Positions 36,365 to 47,891 of a stretch of DNA of 64,000 nt are shown one piece after another (position 1 is the first letter of the stretch; the number at the start of each line of letters is the position of its first letter). Source of the DNA: Candidatus Rokuibacteriota bacterium. Lineage in GTDB: Bacteria > Methylomirabilota > Methylomirabilia > Rokubacteriales > CSP1-6. Position numbers and translations under genes: made by a program. The stretch is taken from contig QHSI01000106.1 of NCBI GenBank assembly GCA_003221515.1, forward strand, positions 111,537 through 175,536, written 5' to 3'. Below the pieces are notes generated by a model. The model saw only the letters and a list, made by a program, of their open reading frames with translations, had not been told where the DNA came from and did no database searches.

Positions 36365-37135
36365 GTGCGCCTCCTCGACCGTCTCGATCGCGAGCTCGGC
36401 GAGGGCGCTGGTCTGATCGCGATCTTCGACTACGACGGCACGCTGACGCCCCTCGTCTCCACGCCCGAGGCCGCGGTGCTGGCGCCGTCGGTGCGTGCGA
36501 CGCTGGGGCGCCTGGCCGGAAGCGAGCGGGCCCGGCTGGCGATCCTGTCCGGCCGCGGGCTCTCGGATCTCAAAGCGCGGGTGGCGCTGGACGGCGTCGT
36601 CTACGGCGGCTGCCACGGGCTCGAGATCGACGGCCGTCACCTCCGCTTCCGCCACCCGCGCGCCCGGTCGTCGGGCATCGCGGCGACGCGCCGCGAGCTC
36701 ACCGACGCGCTGCCGGCGCTCCCGGGGGCGCGCCTCGAGTTCAAGGGACTGTCGCTGGCCCTGCACTACCGGGGCGTGAGACCGGAGCGCTGGCCTGACG
36801 TGGAGGAGATCGCCGCCTCGGTGTTGCGACGGCGCCGCGAGCTCACGGCCATCCAGGGCCACCGGATCTTCGACTTCATGCCGCGGATCGGCTGGGACAA
36901 GGGGCAGGCGGCCCGCTGGATGGTGAAACGGATGGCGCCGACGCTCCCGAACGGGCGCGTCGTCGTCCTCTACGTCGGCGACGACACGACGGACGAGTCG
37001 GCGTTCACGGCGCTGCGCGGCCGGGCTCTGACGATCCGCGTCGGCACCTGTCCGACCGCGGCCCAGTACCACGTGCGAGGCGTCCGCGAAGTCCAGACGC
37101 TGCTGCGCCGGATGGCCAGCGCGCTCGCTGCCTGA
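36365..37135 (+). CDS. otsB: Trehalose-6-phosphate phosphatase
   Basis: A 256-residue HAD-superfamily phosphatase releasing trehalose from trehalose 6-phosphate. Motif I FDYDGTLTPL (nucleophile Asp22, acid Asp24), motif II LAILSGRGLSDL, GCHGLEIDG in the cap, motif III lysine in GWDKGQAARW, motif IV YVGDDTTDESAF. Complete for OtsB. GTG 36365 lies 8 bases after otsA; the longer upstream open frame is shadow. It is the obvious partner of the membrane-anchored OtsA. Confidence 0.93.
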   Translation: MRLLDRLDRELGEGAGLIAIFDYDGTLTPLVSTPEAAVLAPSVRATLGRLAGSERARLAILSGRGLSDLKARVALDGVVYGGCHGLEIDGRHLRFRHPRARSSGIAATRRELTDALPALPGARLEFKGLSLALHYRGVRPERWPDVEEIAASVLRRRRELTAIQGHRIFDFMPRIGWDKGQAARWMVKRMAPTLPNGRVVVLYVGDDTTDESAFTALRGRALTIRVGTCPTAAQYHVRGVREVQTLLRRMASALAA

Positions 37136-37140
37136 CGCCG

Positions 37141-37812
37141 ATGGCGCCGCGCGTCGCCAAGCGCCCGTTCACCTTCACCGGCTGCGTCGAGCTCCGGCAG
37201 ACCCTCGACGTCCACGCCCTGGACGAGCGCGAGCTCGGGCACCGCCTGCAGGAGGTGCCGGCCGAGTCGATCTTCTTCCACACGTTCGGGTACTTCCTCC
37301 GCCACCGGCCGGTGACGACGGCGTACGGCAACGACTTCGCTCGCTGGGCCGCCCTCGAGCTCGGCGACCGCACGCTGACCGAGCGCCTGGCCGTCGTCGA
37401 TCCGTTCGCGTTCCCGGATGTGGACGCGCTGCGCGAGCATCTGGTCACGATCGTCCAGGACCATCTGCGCGGGCGCGACGAATCGCGACGGGTCGAGTTC
37501 GATCGCGCCTTTCACTTCCAGCGGTCGCACCTCGTCGAGGTGCCGCTCGGGCTGACCGCGACCAACCTCACGGAGTTCCGCGCCGGGCTGGCGAGCGTGG
37601 ACGCCAGCGCGATCTACCTGCACATCGTCGAGACCCGCGCCCGCTCCGAGCGCAGCACCGGCGACTTCGCGGAGTGGCTGCGGACCTCGCTCGATCTCTC
37701 GGCGCTGGCCCAGCGATTCGACCACCTCGATCCGTATCTGACGACGCTCGAGCGCGTCCGCGGGCGGCTGCTCGGCCTGCTCGACGAGGCGCTCGAGTCG
37801 GAGCGCCCGTGA
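37141..37812 (+). CDS. DUF5752-like protein in the trehalose operon
   Basis: A 223-residue soluble, mostly helical protein (RPFTFTGCVELRQTLDVHALDERELGHRLQEVPAESIFFHTFGYFLRH at the start; YLTTLERVRGRLLGLLDEAL at the end). I recognise it, without certainty, as a DUF5752-type protein, usually found next to trehalose or glycosyltransferase genes. No catalytic motif is evident; the conserved FFHTFGYFLRHR region is notable. It ends with a GTGA overlap into the next glycosyltransferase, suggesting a coupled function, perhaps as a subunit or regulator. Confidence 0.65.
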   Translation: MAPRVAKRPFTFTGCVELRQTLDVHALDERELGHRLQEVPAESIFFHTFGYFLRHRPVTTAYGNDFARWAALELGDRTLTERLAVVDPFAFPDVDALREHLVTIVQDHLRGRDESRRVEFDRAFHFQRSHLVEVPLGLTATNLTEFRAGLASVDASAIYLHIVETRARSERSTGDFAEWLRTSLDLSALAQRFDHLDPYLTTLERVRGRLLGLLDEALESERP

Positions 37813-38996
37813 GCCGGCTCGACGACTATCGGCGTGTGGCCGGCCCCGGGGCGGTGGATCTCATCCTGCGGCTCACCGAGCAGGTGCAGGGGCGGCGGTT
37901 CCTCCACGTGACGGGCGGGCGGCTCGGCGGCACGACCGAAATGGTGCGCGCCGCCGTGCCGATCCTGAACGACCTGGGCATCGACACCCGCTGGGAGGTG
38001 ACCGGCGGTGACTCCGCGTACTACGCGACCGCGCGCACGCTGCAGGCGGCGCTCGAGGGCGCCGAGCGCGTCCTGAGCGAGGAAGGCCTGGCGCGCTGGG
38101 TCGACATGAACCACCTCAACGCCAAGAAGATCGACCTCGACGCCGACGTGATCCTCGTGCACGACGGCCAGCCGGCGAGCCTCGTGACCGACCGCAACGC
38201 CGCCAAGTGGGTGTGGCGGTGCTCGTTCGACTGCTCGAGCGCCCAGGCCCGTACCTGGGCCTACTTCCGGGCGCTCGTGGATCAGTACGACGCCGCGGTG
38301 TTCTCGATGCCGGGGTTCGAGGCGCGGCTGGCGGTGCCGATGTACATCATCCCGCCGTCGATCGATCCGCTCTCGGAGCGCAACCGCGAGCTGGCGCCGC
38401 GGGACATCGGCGAGATCCTCGCGCCGCTGGGCGTGGCCCGCGACAAAGCGTTGCTGGTGCAGGTCGGCCCGTTCACACGAGCGCACGACCCGCTCGGCGT
38501 CGTCAACGCCTACCGGCTCGTCAAGCGTCATCACGACGTGCGGCTCGTGCTGGTAGGCATCGGCGACGGCGAGGCGGAGCGGCACGAGATCCTGTCGCAG
38601 CTGCTCGAGGCGGCCCACGAAGACCCGGACCTGATCGTGCTGGAGCTGCCGTCGGAGGCGCATCCCCAGATCAACGCGCTCCAGCGCGCGGCCACGATCG
38701 TGCTGCAGAAGTCGGTGCACTCGGGGTTCGACCTCTGGCCCATCGAGGCGATGTGGAAGGGCAAGCCGGTGGTCGGGGGCTACGCGGGCGGCCTGGCGCA
38801 GCAGATCATCCCGGAGGTGACCGGCTACACGGTCCACTCGGTGGAAGGCGCCGCCTTCCGCATCCGTCACCTGCTCAACAATCCAGAGCTGATCGCGCGC
38901 ATGGGCGCCGCCGGGCGCGAGCACGTGCGCCGATCCTTCCTGATCACGCGCCATCTCGTCGACGACCTGGCGCTCGTGGTCCACCTGACGCGATGA
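37809..38996 (+). CDS. treT: GT4 glycosyltransferase, trehalose synthase TreT-like
   Basis: A 395-residue GT-B enzyme resembling TreT, which joins nucleotide-glucose to glucose to make trehalose in one step. Features: [112 protein letters not shown] and the donor-site [22 protein letters not shown]. The family assignment is good; acceptor and donor are inferred. The start GTG overlaps the previous stop. Confidence 0.8.
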   Translation: MSRLDDYRRVAGPGAVDLILRLTEQVQGRRFLHVTGGRLGGTTEMVRAAVPILNDLGIDTRWEVTGGDSAYYATARTLQAALEGAERVLSEEGLARWVDMNHLNAKKIDLDADVILVHDGQPASLVTDRNAAKWVWRCSFDCSSAQARTWAYFRALVDQYDAAVFSMPGFEARLAVPMYIIPPSIDPLSERNRELAPRDIGEILAPLGVARDKALLVQVGPFTRAHDPLGVVNAYRLVKRHHDVRLVLVGIGDGEAERHEILSQLLEAAHEDPDLIVLELPSEAHPQINALQRAATIVLQKSVHSGFDLWPIEAMWKGKPVVGGYAGGLAQQIIPEVTGYTVHSVEGAAFRIRHLLNNPELIARMGAAGREHVRRSFLITRHLVDDLALVVHLTR

Positions 38997-40245
38997 GCCC
39001 GGCCGGCGACGGACCGGCGCTGCCGCCCGACGTCGACCGCCAGCTGGAAGGCGCGCCGCCCGCCGAGATCGCGCTGTGTCTGGCGACCTACAACAATGCC
39101 GCGACCGTGCCGGTGATCGCCGACGCGATCCGGGCGGGACTCGAGAAGCACTTCGCCGGCGCGCCGGCCGTGCTGATCAGCGCCGACGCCGGATCCTCCG
39201 ACGCGACCGTCGAGCGACTGGCGGCCGCCGGGCTTCGCGTCGTGCGCGCGGCGCACGAGGCCTCGTTGGCCGAGCGCGCCGCGGTGCCGTTCCACGGCGT
39301 GCCCGGCCGCGGCGCCGCGCTTCGCCTGGCGTTCACGGTTGCGCGGCGGCTCGGGGCGCGCGGGCTGATCGTGCTCGAGGCGGACGTGACGTCGACCGGC
39401 GCCGACTGGCTCGAGCGGCTCCTGCGCCCGGTGCTGGAGGGGGGCGCCGATCTCGTGATGCCGATGTACGAGCGCCACCGCTACGACGGCACGATCACCA
39501 ACCTCGTCCTGGCGCCACTGGTCGGCGCGCTCTACGGCCGGCGCCTCCATCAGCCGCTCGCGGGCGCGCGGGGTCTGTCCGCCCGGCTCCTGGACCGTCT
39601 GATCGGCGATCCCGGCTGGCCGCCGACCGGCCGGAGCATGACGGATCTCTGGATCGAGGGCGTCGCGATCGCGGAGGGCTTCGCGCTCCGCGAGGCACTG
39701 CTGGGGCAGTGGCGGGTGGAGTCGGGCACGCGCCCAACCGATCTGCCCGCGATGGTGGCCGAGACGCTCGGCGGGGTCTTCGCGGTGATGGACGACTACG
39801 AGGCGCTGTGGCGCGACACGGCCGACCGCGAAGACGAGCCGGGCGGGGCGGCGGTGCTGCTGTCGGCCGAGCCGGTGCGAATCGACGTCGAGCGGATGGT
39901 CGGCGCGTTCCGCCACGGCGTGCGCGACCTCGGCTCGATCTGGGAGCACGTCCTGGCGCCGGAGACCCTCGGCGACGTGCTGAGCCTGCCGAGCGACGAC
40001 GCGGGGCGGTTCAAGTTCCCCGACCATCTGTGGGCGCGCGTGGTCTACGACTTCGCGCTCGGCCACCACTACCGCGTCGTCTACCGCGACCACCTCCTGC
40101 GCTCCTTCGTCCCGCTCTATCTCGGCCGCACCGCGGCCTTCGTGATCGCCACGGCGCGAGGCGACGCCGCCGCGACCGCGGCCGCCTTCGACGCCGTCGG
40201 CGCGTCGTTCGAGCGGCAGAAGCGTTATCTCGAGGACAGCTGGCG

Positions 40246-40249
<4 letters not shown>
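38993..40249 (+). CDS. GT2-fold glycosyltransferase, solute type
   Basis: A 418-residue GT-A enzyme: [21 protein letters not shown] at the donor site, [45 protein letters not shown] with the metal-binding Glu-Ala-Asp (129-131), then a long helical C-terminus (280-418). The pattern recalls GT78/GT81 enzymes making mannosyl- or glucosylglycerate precursors, which would fit an osmolyte operon. This is inference; no diagnostic residue fixes the acceptor. ATGA overlap with both neighbours. Not a membrane protein. Confidence 0.7.
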
Positions 40250-41905
<1,656 letters not shown>

Positions 41906-41931
<26 letters not shown>

Positions 41932-43411
41932 CGCCGCGCGCATCGTGGCGGCGCTGGAGCGGGCGGTGTCGGGCGAGCTGCCGGCGCTGCTGCCGCGGCA
42001 GCGGTGGTTCGGCGACAAGGGGCGCCCGATCGGCGCCGTCGCTCTTCGAGACTGCGCGGCGCTCGGCGCGCGCGGCTGGCTGGTGCTCGTGGATGTGGCC
42101 TTCGCCGCCGGCCCCGACCAGACGTACGCGGTGCCGCTGGTGCTCGGCCGCGAAGGCCTGGCGCCGGGAGCGCTCTCGATGGCGCTCGAGGCTGCCGGCG
42201 CGCCGGCTCTCGCGCTGGACGCGTTCGACGACCCGGAGTTCTGCCGCGAGCTCCTCGGGGCGTTCGAGCGTCGGGTGACGGTGCCGACGTGCCGCGACGG
42301 CGTCGTGCGATTCGTGCGCACCGAGCGCTTTCCGGCGGACGCCGCCGCGCACGCGCCGCGGCGGCTGACCGGCGAGCAGTCCAACACCTCGGTGATCTAC
42401 GGGGCCTCCCTGGTCTTCAAGGCGATTCGACGCATCCGGCCCGGGATCGCCATCGACTGCGAGGTCGGCGCGTTCCTGACCTCGCGCGCGCGGTTTGCCC
42501 ACGTGCCGCCGCTCGCCGGGGCGATCGAGTACGCGCCCGCGTCGGGGCCGGTGACGACGCTCGGCGTGCTCCAGGGCTACGTGGCGAACCACGGCGACGG
42601 GTGGAGCTGGGTCACCGCCCATCTGAAGAATCTGCCGCCGGAGCGCGTCGACGCGCTGTCCGACGACGTCTTCCGCGAGCTGCGTGGCCTCGGCGCCATC
42701 ACGGGCGAGCTGCACGGGGCGCTCGCCTGCGACCCCGGCGACGCCGACTTCTCACCGGAGCCGATCGCCGCCGCCGACGCCGCGGCGTGGAGCGCGCGCG
42801 TGGTGGACGACGTGGGCCACACGTGCGAGCGCGTGCGCGGGCGTCTCTCCACGCTCCCGCCCGAGCTCGCCGCCGGCGCCCGGGCGCTCGTGGCGAACGA
42901 GGCCGAGCTGGTCGCGCGGGCGCGCGATCTCGAGATCCTCGGTGGCCAGCGTGGCATGAAGATCCGCGTGCACGGCGACTATCACCTGGGCCAGACGCTC
43001 CGCACCGACGGAGGATTCGTCGTTCTCGACTTCGAGGGCGAGCCGGGGAGACCCGCCGCCGACGCGCGTCGCAAGCAGTGCGCGCTCGTAGACGTCGCCG
43101 GGATGCTCCGCTCGCTCGACTACGCGGTGCAGGCGACGCTGCCGCCCTCCGGCGCGGCGGTGGAGGCCGGCGAGCGCTGGGTCGGACACGCGTCCGCGAC
43201 GTTCCTCGACGGCTACCGCGAGGCCGCGGCGCGCGCGGCCGTTCCGCTGCTGCCCGCGTCACCGGCCGCGTTCGCGCGGGTGCTGGCGGCGTTCGAGCTC
43301 GACAAGGCGCTGTACGAGGTGCGCTACGAGCTCGACAACCGGCCGGCGTGGCTGGCGGTTCCGCTGCGCGGCCTCGGGCGGCTGCTCGCCCGCGAGCGGC
43401 TCGTGTCGTGA
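41906..43411 (+). CDS. mak: Maltokinase
   Basis: A 501-residue maltokinase (Mak/Pep2) phosphorylating maltose to maltose 1-phosphate. The N-terminal cap has [20 protein letters not shown]; the kinase part has [15 protein letters not shown], the catalytic loop [13 protein letters not shown] and metal-binding [11 protein letters not shown]. TreS-Mak pairs normally feed GlgE to build alpha-glucan; no glgE is present in this window. Overlap of 26 bp with treS and GTGA overlap with the next gene indicate tight coupling. Confidence 0.9.
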
Positions 43412-44688
43412 GCGCGTGGGGGTACGGCGCGACGCGGCTCATCGGTGTTCTCGTTCTCCTCGCCGGCTGCGCCGGCAGCCCGGGCGAGGGCGAGCCGGTG
43501 ACGCTCGTCTTCAAGTACGCGCGCATCCTCGGCAACGCCGACCCGCTGCCGACGCTCCTGCGCGAGTTCGAGGCGCAGCATCCGGGCGTGCGCGTCAAGG
43601 GCGAGGCCATGCCGTGGACGTCGGACGACCAGCACCAGTTCTACGTCATCAACCTCGAGGGCCGGAGCCCGGGCTTCGACGTGCTGATGCTCGATTGCAT
43701 CTGGACGCCGGAGTTCGCGCGCGCCGGGTGGCTGCTCGATCTGACGCCCTACCTCCAGCCCGGCGAGCTCGCGCCGTTCTTCCCGAGCACGGTGGCGTCG
43801 GCCACCTACGACCACCGCGTGTGGGCGCTGCCGTGGAACATGAACGTCGGCCTCCTGTTCTACCGGACGGATCTCCTCGCGAAGTACGGGCTCCAGCCGC
43901 CCGACACGTACGAGGCGCTCGTGGAGCAGGCGCGGCTGATCCGCGGGCGCGAGCGCGATCCCGCGCTCGACGGCTATCTGTGGCAGGGCAAGCAGTACGA
44001 GGGACTGGTCGTCAACGTGCTGGAGGCGCTCTGGGCCAACGGCGCGCCCCTCATCACGGACGACGGCGCCGTCTTTCCCGAGCCCGCGCGCGCGGCGGAC
44101 GCGCTGCGCTTCCTGCGCGGGCTGATCACGTCGGGCGTGAGCCCCACCTGGACGACCGCCGCCGACGAGGAGCTGAGCCGGCGCGCCTTCGGCGACGGCC
44201 ATGCGATCTTCCTGCGCAACTGGCCGTACGCGCGGGATCTGTTCGAATCAGAGGGCTCGGCCGTGCGCGACAAGGTGGCCTTCACCGCGATTCCCGGTCG
44301 CGCGCGCGGCGAGCCCGGCGCGGGCTCGACCGGCGGCGCGCATCTCGGCGTGTCGCGCCGGAGCCGCCATCCGGAGCTGGCGGTGGCGCTGGCGCGGCAC
44401 CTCACGAGCGAGCGCGCGCAGCGGGCGATCGCGCTCGGGGCGGCGCTCTCGCCCTCGCGGCAGGCGCTCTATCACGATCCGGAGCTGGTGCGTCGCAACC
44501 CGGCGATGCCACGCCTGCACGCGCTGGCGCTGGCCGGGCGGCCGCGGCCGATCACGCCCTACTACCTCCTGGTCTCCGCGACGGTGCAGCCGGAGTTCTC
44601 GGCGGCGCTCGTCGGCGTGAAGCCGCCGGAGCGAGCCATCGATGACGCCCGCGCCCGGCTCGGGCATTTCCTCGGTGCGCTCCGGTGA
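43408..44688 (+). CDS. Sugar ABC transporter substrate-binding lipoprotein
   Basis: A 426-residue family 1 extracellular solute-binding protein. Lipobox LLAGC (Cys21) anchors it to the membrane; VTLVFKYARILGNADPLPTLLREFEAQHPGVRVKGEAMPWTSDDQHQFYVINLEGRSPGFDVLMLDCIWTPEFARAGWLLDL is a MalE-like (trehalose/maltose) N-lobe. Together with two MalF/MalG-like permeases it should import a glucoside, probably trehalose, maltose or sucrose. The GTG start overlaps the maltokinase stop. Confidence 0.88.
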   Translation: MSAWGYGATRLIGVLVLLAGCAGSPGEGEPVTLVFKYARILGNADPLPTLLREFEAQHPGVRVKGEAMPWTSDDQHQFYVINLEGRSPGFDVLMLDCIWTPEFARAGWLLDLTPYLQPGELAPFFPSTVASATYDHRVWALPWNMNVGLLFYRTDLLAKYGLQPPDTYEALVEQARLIRGRERDPALDGYLWQGKQYEGLVVNVLEALWANGAPLITDDGAVFPEPARAADALRFLRGLITSGVSPTWTTAADEELSRRAFGDGHAIFLRNWPYARDLFESEGSAVRDKVAFTAIPGRARGEPGAGSTGGAHLGVSRRSRHPELAVALARHLTSERAQRAIALGAALSPSRQALYHDPELVRRNPAMPRLHALALAGRPRPITPYYLLVSATVQPEFSAALVGVKPPERAIDDARARLGHFLGALR

Positions 44689-45557
44689 CTCGACGCGAAG
44701 CCGCCGATCGCCGGCAGGGCATGCTGCTGCTGGCCCCGACCGCCCTCGCGCTCGGCGCGCTCACCGTGTACCCGGGCGCCTGGGTGCTCTGGCTCTCGCT
44801 GCAGCACCGCATCCCGATCTTCGGCGTGGCGCGCTTCGCCGGCCTCGACAACTTCACGTTCCTCTCGGTTGACGCGCGCTTCTGGAGCGCTGCCCACACG
44901 ACGGCCGTCTTCACCGTCGCGTCGGTCGCGCTGGAGGTGGTGCTGGGCGTCGGGGCGGCGCTGGCGATCCACACCCAGCGGCGCGGCCGGGCCGTGGCGC
45001 TCTCGTTCCTGCTGCTGGCGTGGGCGATGCCCGCGGTCGTCGCGGCGAAGCTCTTCGAGTGGCTCTATCACCCGGTGGCCGGCCTCATCAACGTGGCGCT
45101 CGGGCGGCACGCGCTGAACTGGCTCGGCGATCCCGCGATCGCGCTGGCGGCGGTGACGCTGGCCGACGTCTGGCGCACGATGCCGTTCGTCGCGATCCTC
45201 TGCTACGCGCGGCTGCTGGCGATCCCCCCCGATCTCTACGAAGCGGCGCAGGTGGACGGCGCCGGCCGGCTCGCCACGCTGACGCGGATCACGCTGCCGC
45301 TGCTCGGCCGCATCCTCCTGCTGGCGGTGCTGTTCCGGACGCTCGACGCGCTGCGCGCCTTCGACATCATGTTCGTGCTGACCGGCGGCGGCCCCGCGAA
45401 CACGACCGAGACGCTGACCGTCTACGCGTATCGCGCCCTGTTCCAGACGCTCCAGCTCGGCTTCGGCTCGGCGCTGAGCGTGGTGGTGTTCGCGCTGGTG
45501 ATGGTCGTCGCGTGGGCGTATCTGCGCCTGCTCCGGGCGGGCTCGGTGGCGGCGTGA
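44685..45557 (+). CDS. Sugar ABC permease, MalF-like
   Basis: A 290-residue inner-membrane permease with six transmembrane helices and the EAA loop EAAQVDGAGRLATLTRITLPLLGRILLLAVLFRTLDALRAFDIMFVLTGGGPANTTETL. The GGGPANTT motif is the usual mark of MalF/UgpA-type permeases in the CUT1 family. GTGA overlaps join it to the binding protein before and the second permease after. Confidence 0.93.
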   Translation: MTRREAADRRQGMLLLAPTALALGALTVYPGAWVLWLSLQHRIPIFGVARFAGLDNFTFLSVDARFWSAAHTTAVFTVASVALEVVLGVGAALAIHTQRRGRAVALSFLLLAWAMPAVVAAKLFEWLYHPVAGLINVALGRHALNWLGDPAIALAAVTLADVWRTMPFVAILCYARLLAIPPDLYEAAQVDGAGRLATLTRITLPLLGRILLLAVLFRTLDALRAFDIMFVLTGGGPANTTETLTVYAYRALFQTLQLGFGSALSVVVFALVMVVAWAYLRLLRAGSVAA

Positions 45558-46375
45558 GACCGGCGACGCGCACCCTCGCCGACGTGGTGGTGATCGCGGC
45601 GCTGGCCGCCTATGCGATCCCGTTCTTCTGGCAGCTCCTGACGTCCTTCAAGCCCGAGGCGGAGCTGCTGCGGATCCCGCCGCTGCTCCCGAGCCGGCTG
45701 ACGCTCTCGCACTACCGCGTCGTGCTCGAGCAGAGCCTGATGCCGCGCGCGCTCCTCAACAGCCTCGGGATCGCCACGCTCACGACGACGGTGGCGCTGG
45801 TGGTCGGGCTGCCCGGCGCCTACGCCGTCGCCCGGCGTCCCGTCCCGGGCAAGCGGTGGTTGCTCCTGGCGATCGTCGCGAGCACGGCCTTCCCCCAGAT
45901 CGCCACGGTGAGCCCGCTCTATCTCTTGATGCGCGGGCTGGACCTGCGCGACACCTGGACGGGCCTCGTGCTGGTGCACGCGTCGTTCGCGCTGCCGTTG
46001 ACGGTCTGGCTCCTCGCCGGATTCATCCGCGAGATCCCCATCGAGGCCGAGGAAGCCGCGTCCGTCGACGGCGCCGGTCTGGTGAAAACCTTCCGCTGGG
46101 TGGTCGTGCCCCTGCTGGCGCCGGGGCTGGCCTCCACGGCGCTCCTGACGTTTCTCTTCAGCTGGAACGAGTTCCTGTTCGCCTACACCTTCACCGTCTC
46201 CGAAGCGAGTCGAACGATCCCGGTCGCGCTGGCGCTCTTCCCCGGCGTTTTCGAGGTACCGTGGGGCGACATCGCGGCGGCCTCCATGCTCGCGAGTCTG
46301 CCGCCCGTGCTCATCGTGGTCGCGCTGCAGCGGTTCCTGGTCCGCGGCCTGGTGGCCGGCGCGGTGAAGGAGTGA
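45554..46375 (+). CDS. Sugar ABC permease, MalG-like
   Basis: A 273-residue CUT1-type permease: AIPFFWQLLTSFKPEAELLRIPPLLPSRLTLSHYRVVLEQS, EEAASVDGAGLVKTFRWVVVPLLAPGLASTALLTFLFSWNEFLFAYTF. It is the last gene of the overlapping run. No ATPase (MalK/MsmX type) follows, so a shared ATPase encoded elsewhere must energise the importer; in many bacteria MsmX plays this part. Confidence 0.93.
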   Translation: MRPATRTLADVVVIAALAAYAIPFFWQLLTSFKPEAELLRIPPLLPSRLTLSHYRVVLEQSLMPRALLNSLGIATLTTTVALVVGLPGAYAVARRPVPGKRWLLLAIVASTAFPQIATVSPLYLLMRGLDLRDTWTGLVLVHASFALPLTVWLLAGFIREIPIEAEEAASVDGAGLVKTFRWVVVPLLAPGLASTALLTFLFSWNEFLFAYTFTVSEASRTIPVALALFPGVFEVPWGDIAAASMLASLPPVLIVVALQRFLVRGLVAGAVKE

Positions 46376-46390
46376 AACGGAGGGTGTCCC

Positions 46391-47098
46391 ATGATGGATT
46401 TTTGGCGTGATCTCGTGGTGACCGCGATTCGCAACATGACCGCCACGCTCGGCGCGGTGATGCCGAGCATCCTCGCGATGCTGACGCTGGTGGCGCTCGG
46501 CGCGCTGCTCGGCTGGGCCGCGGCGGCCCTGGTGACGCGCCTGGCCCGCGCCACCGACTTCGATCAGCGCAGCCGGACGTGGGGCCTCACGTCCGCCCTG
46601 GCCCGCGCCGGCGTCTACCGCCCGCCGTCCCAGGCGCTGAAGCTCGTGGTGTTCTGGGGCATCTTCATGATCTTCGCCACGATGGGCATCGACGCGCTGG
46701 CGATTCCCGGCGCGGCCGGCGCCACCAGTATGGTGCTGCGTCTGCTGCCGCGGCTGCTCTCGGCGCTACTGATCCTCGTCGTCGGCTGGCTCGCGGCCAA
46801 CTTCGTCGCGCAGGCGGTGCTGGTCGCCGGCGTGAACGCCGGCCTGCTCCGCGCGCGCCTCCTGGCCCGCGCCGTCCGCTGGCTCATCTTGCTGTTCATC
46901 TTCGCGACCGCGCTGACCGAGATCGGCATCGGTCGTGACATGGTGCTGATCGCCTTCGGCATCACCTTCGGCGGGCTCGTACTGGCGCTGGCGCTGGCCT
47001 TCGGCTTCGGCGGCCGCCACCTCGCGCGCGAGATTCTCGAGCGGGGGCAGCGGCGCGAGCGCGAGCCGGCGGGGCAGGACGGGATCACTCACTTATGA
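46391..47098 (+). CDS. Mechanosensitive-channel-like membrane protein
   Basis: A 235-residue membrane protein with about five hydrophobic segments and paired TM-helix repeats: AMLTLVALGALLGWAAAALVTRL, LKLVVFWGIFMIFATMGIDAL, RLLSALLILVVGWLAANFVAQAVLVAGVNAG, ARAVRWLILLFIFATALTEIGIG, FGITFGGLVLALALAFGFGGRHLAREIL. The repeats resemble the conserved TM helix found in small mechanosensitive channel-like proteins (YnaI/CmpX type), but the MscS beta domain is missing. Following an osmolyte operon by 15 bases, a pressure-release or sensing function is a reasonable inference. Confidence 0.7.
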   Translation: MMDFWRDLVVTAIRNMTATLGAVMPSILAMLTLVALGALLGWAAAALVTRLARATDFDQRSRTWGLTSALARAGVYRPPSQALKLVVFWGIFMIFATMGIDALAIPGAAGATSMVLRLLPRLLSALLILVVGWLAANFVAQAVLVAGVNAGLLRARLLARAVRWLILLFIFATALTEIGIGRDMVLIAFGITFGGLVLALALAFGFGGRHLAREILERGQRREREPAGQDGITHL

Positions 47099-47103
47099 AG
47101 AAT

Positions 47104-47124
47104 GGGGGCCTCGAAGGGCCCCCC
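47104..47124 (+). terminator. GC hairpin terminator after the osmolyte operon
   Basis: GGGGGCC (47104-47110) pairs with GGCCCCC (47117-47123) around TCGAAG. There is no U-tract. It follows the channel-like gene stop by 5 bases. Confidence 0.55.
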
Positions 47125-47230
47125 AATTCCCTCAGAGATCGCGGCTCGGAAGCGTCCCGGCGGAGCCGGGGCGCTCCTCGACATCCCCCTGATCGCTGCT
47201 CCCCTGCGGGCCGGCGCCGAGCGCCCGTGC

Positions 47231-47236
47231 TAAAGT
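47231..47236 (+). promoter_or_regulatory. Possible -10 box for tmk
   Basis: TAAAGT in GTGCTAAAGTGG, 35 bases before the tmk GTG. No -35 match is clear. The preceding 47125-47230 shows nothing else. Confidence 0.3.
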
Positions 47237-47270
47237 GGCGTGACTGCGAGGGGATGGAGGGATTGCGACA

Positions 47271-47891
47271 GTGAGCGGGGTGCTCATCACGCTCGAGGGC
47301 GTCGAGGGGTCGGGAAAGACGACCCAGATGGCGCGGCTCGAGCGATGGCTGCGCCAGCGGGGGCGCCACGTCGAGCACACCCGTGAGCCCGATGGCACCC
47401 GGCTCGGCGGCGCCGTGCGGCGGCTGTTCGAGCAGCGCGGCGTGCGCCCCGAGCCGCTCGTCGAGGTGTTCCTGTTCATGGCCGCGCGGCACCAGCACGT
47501 GACCGAGAAGATCCGACCGTGGCTCGAACGGGGGCGCGTCGTGCTCTGCGACCGGTATACCGACGCGACCATCGCGTATCAGGGGTACGGCCGCGGCGTC
47601 GATCCCGAGCTGATCCGCGAGCTGAACGTGCGCGCGACCAGCGGCATCCTGCCCGACCTCACCCTGCTCTTCGATCTCGACCCGGCCGTGGGATTTCGGC
47701 GCATCGGGCGGCGGCGCCTCGACCACTTCGAGCGGGAAGCGCTCGCCTTCCACCGCCGGGTGCGCCGCGGCTATCTCGAGATCCTGCGCGCCGAGCCCAA
47801 GCGCGTGCGGCTGATCCGCGCGGCGCAGCCAGCCGCCGCCGTCACCAACGACGTGCGCGCGATCGTCGAGGAGTTCCTGCGTGGCGCTTGA
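47271..47891 (+). CDS. tmk: Thymidylate kinase
   Basis: A 206-residue kinase converting dTMP to dTDP. P-loop EGVEGSGKTT (9-18), the DR(Y/H) motif in CDRYTDATIAYQGYGRG, and TREPDGTRLGG after the P-loop. The lid is short. The start GTG 47271 has GGATGGAGGG about 10 bases upstream. It overlaps holB by 11 bp, an arrangement (tmk-holB-psp1) conserved in many bacteria. Confidence 0.93.
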   Translation: MSGVLITLEGVEGSGKTTQMARLERWLRQRGRHVEHTREPDGTRLGGAVRRLFEQRGVRPEPLVEVFLFMAARHQHVTEKIRPWLERGRVVLCDRYTDATIAYQGYGRGVDPELIRELNVRATSGILPDLTLLFDLDPAVGFRRIGRRRLDHFEREALAFHRRVRRGYLEILRAEPKRVRLIRAAQPAAAVTNDVRAIVEEFLRGA

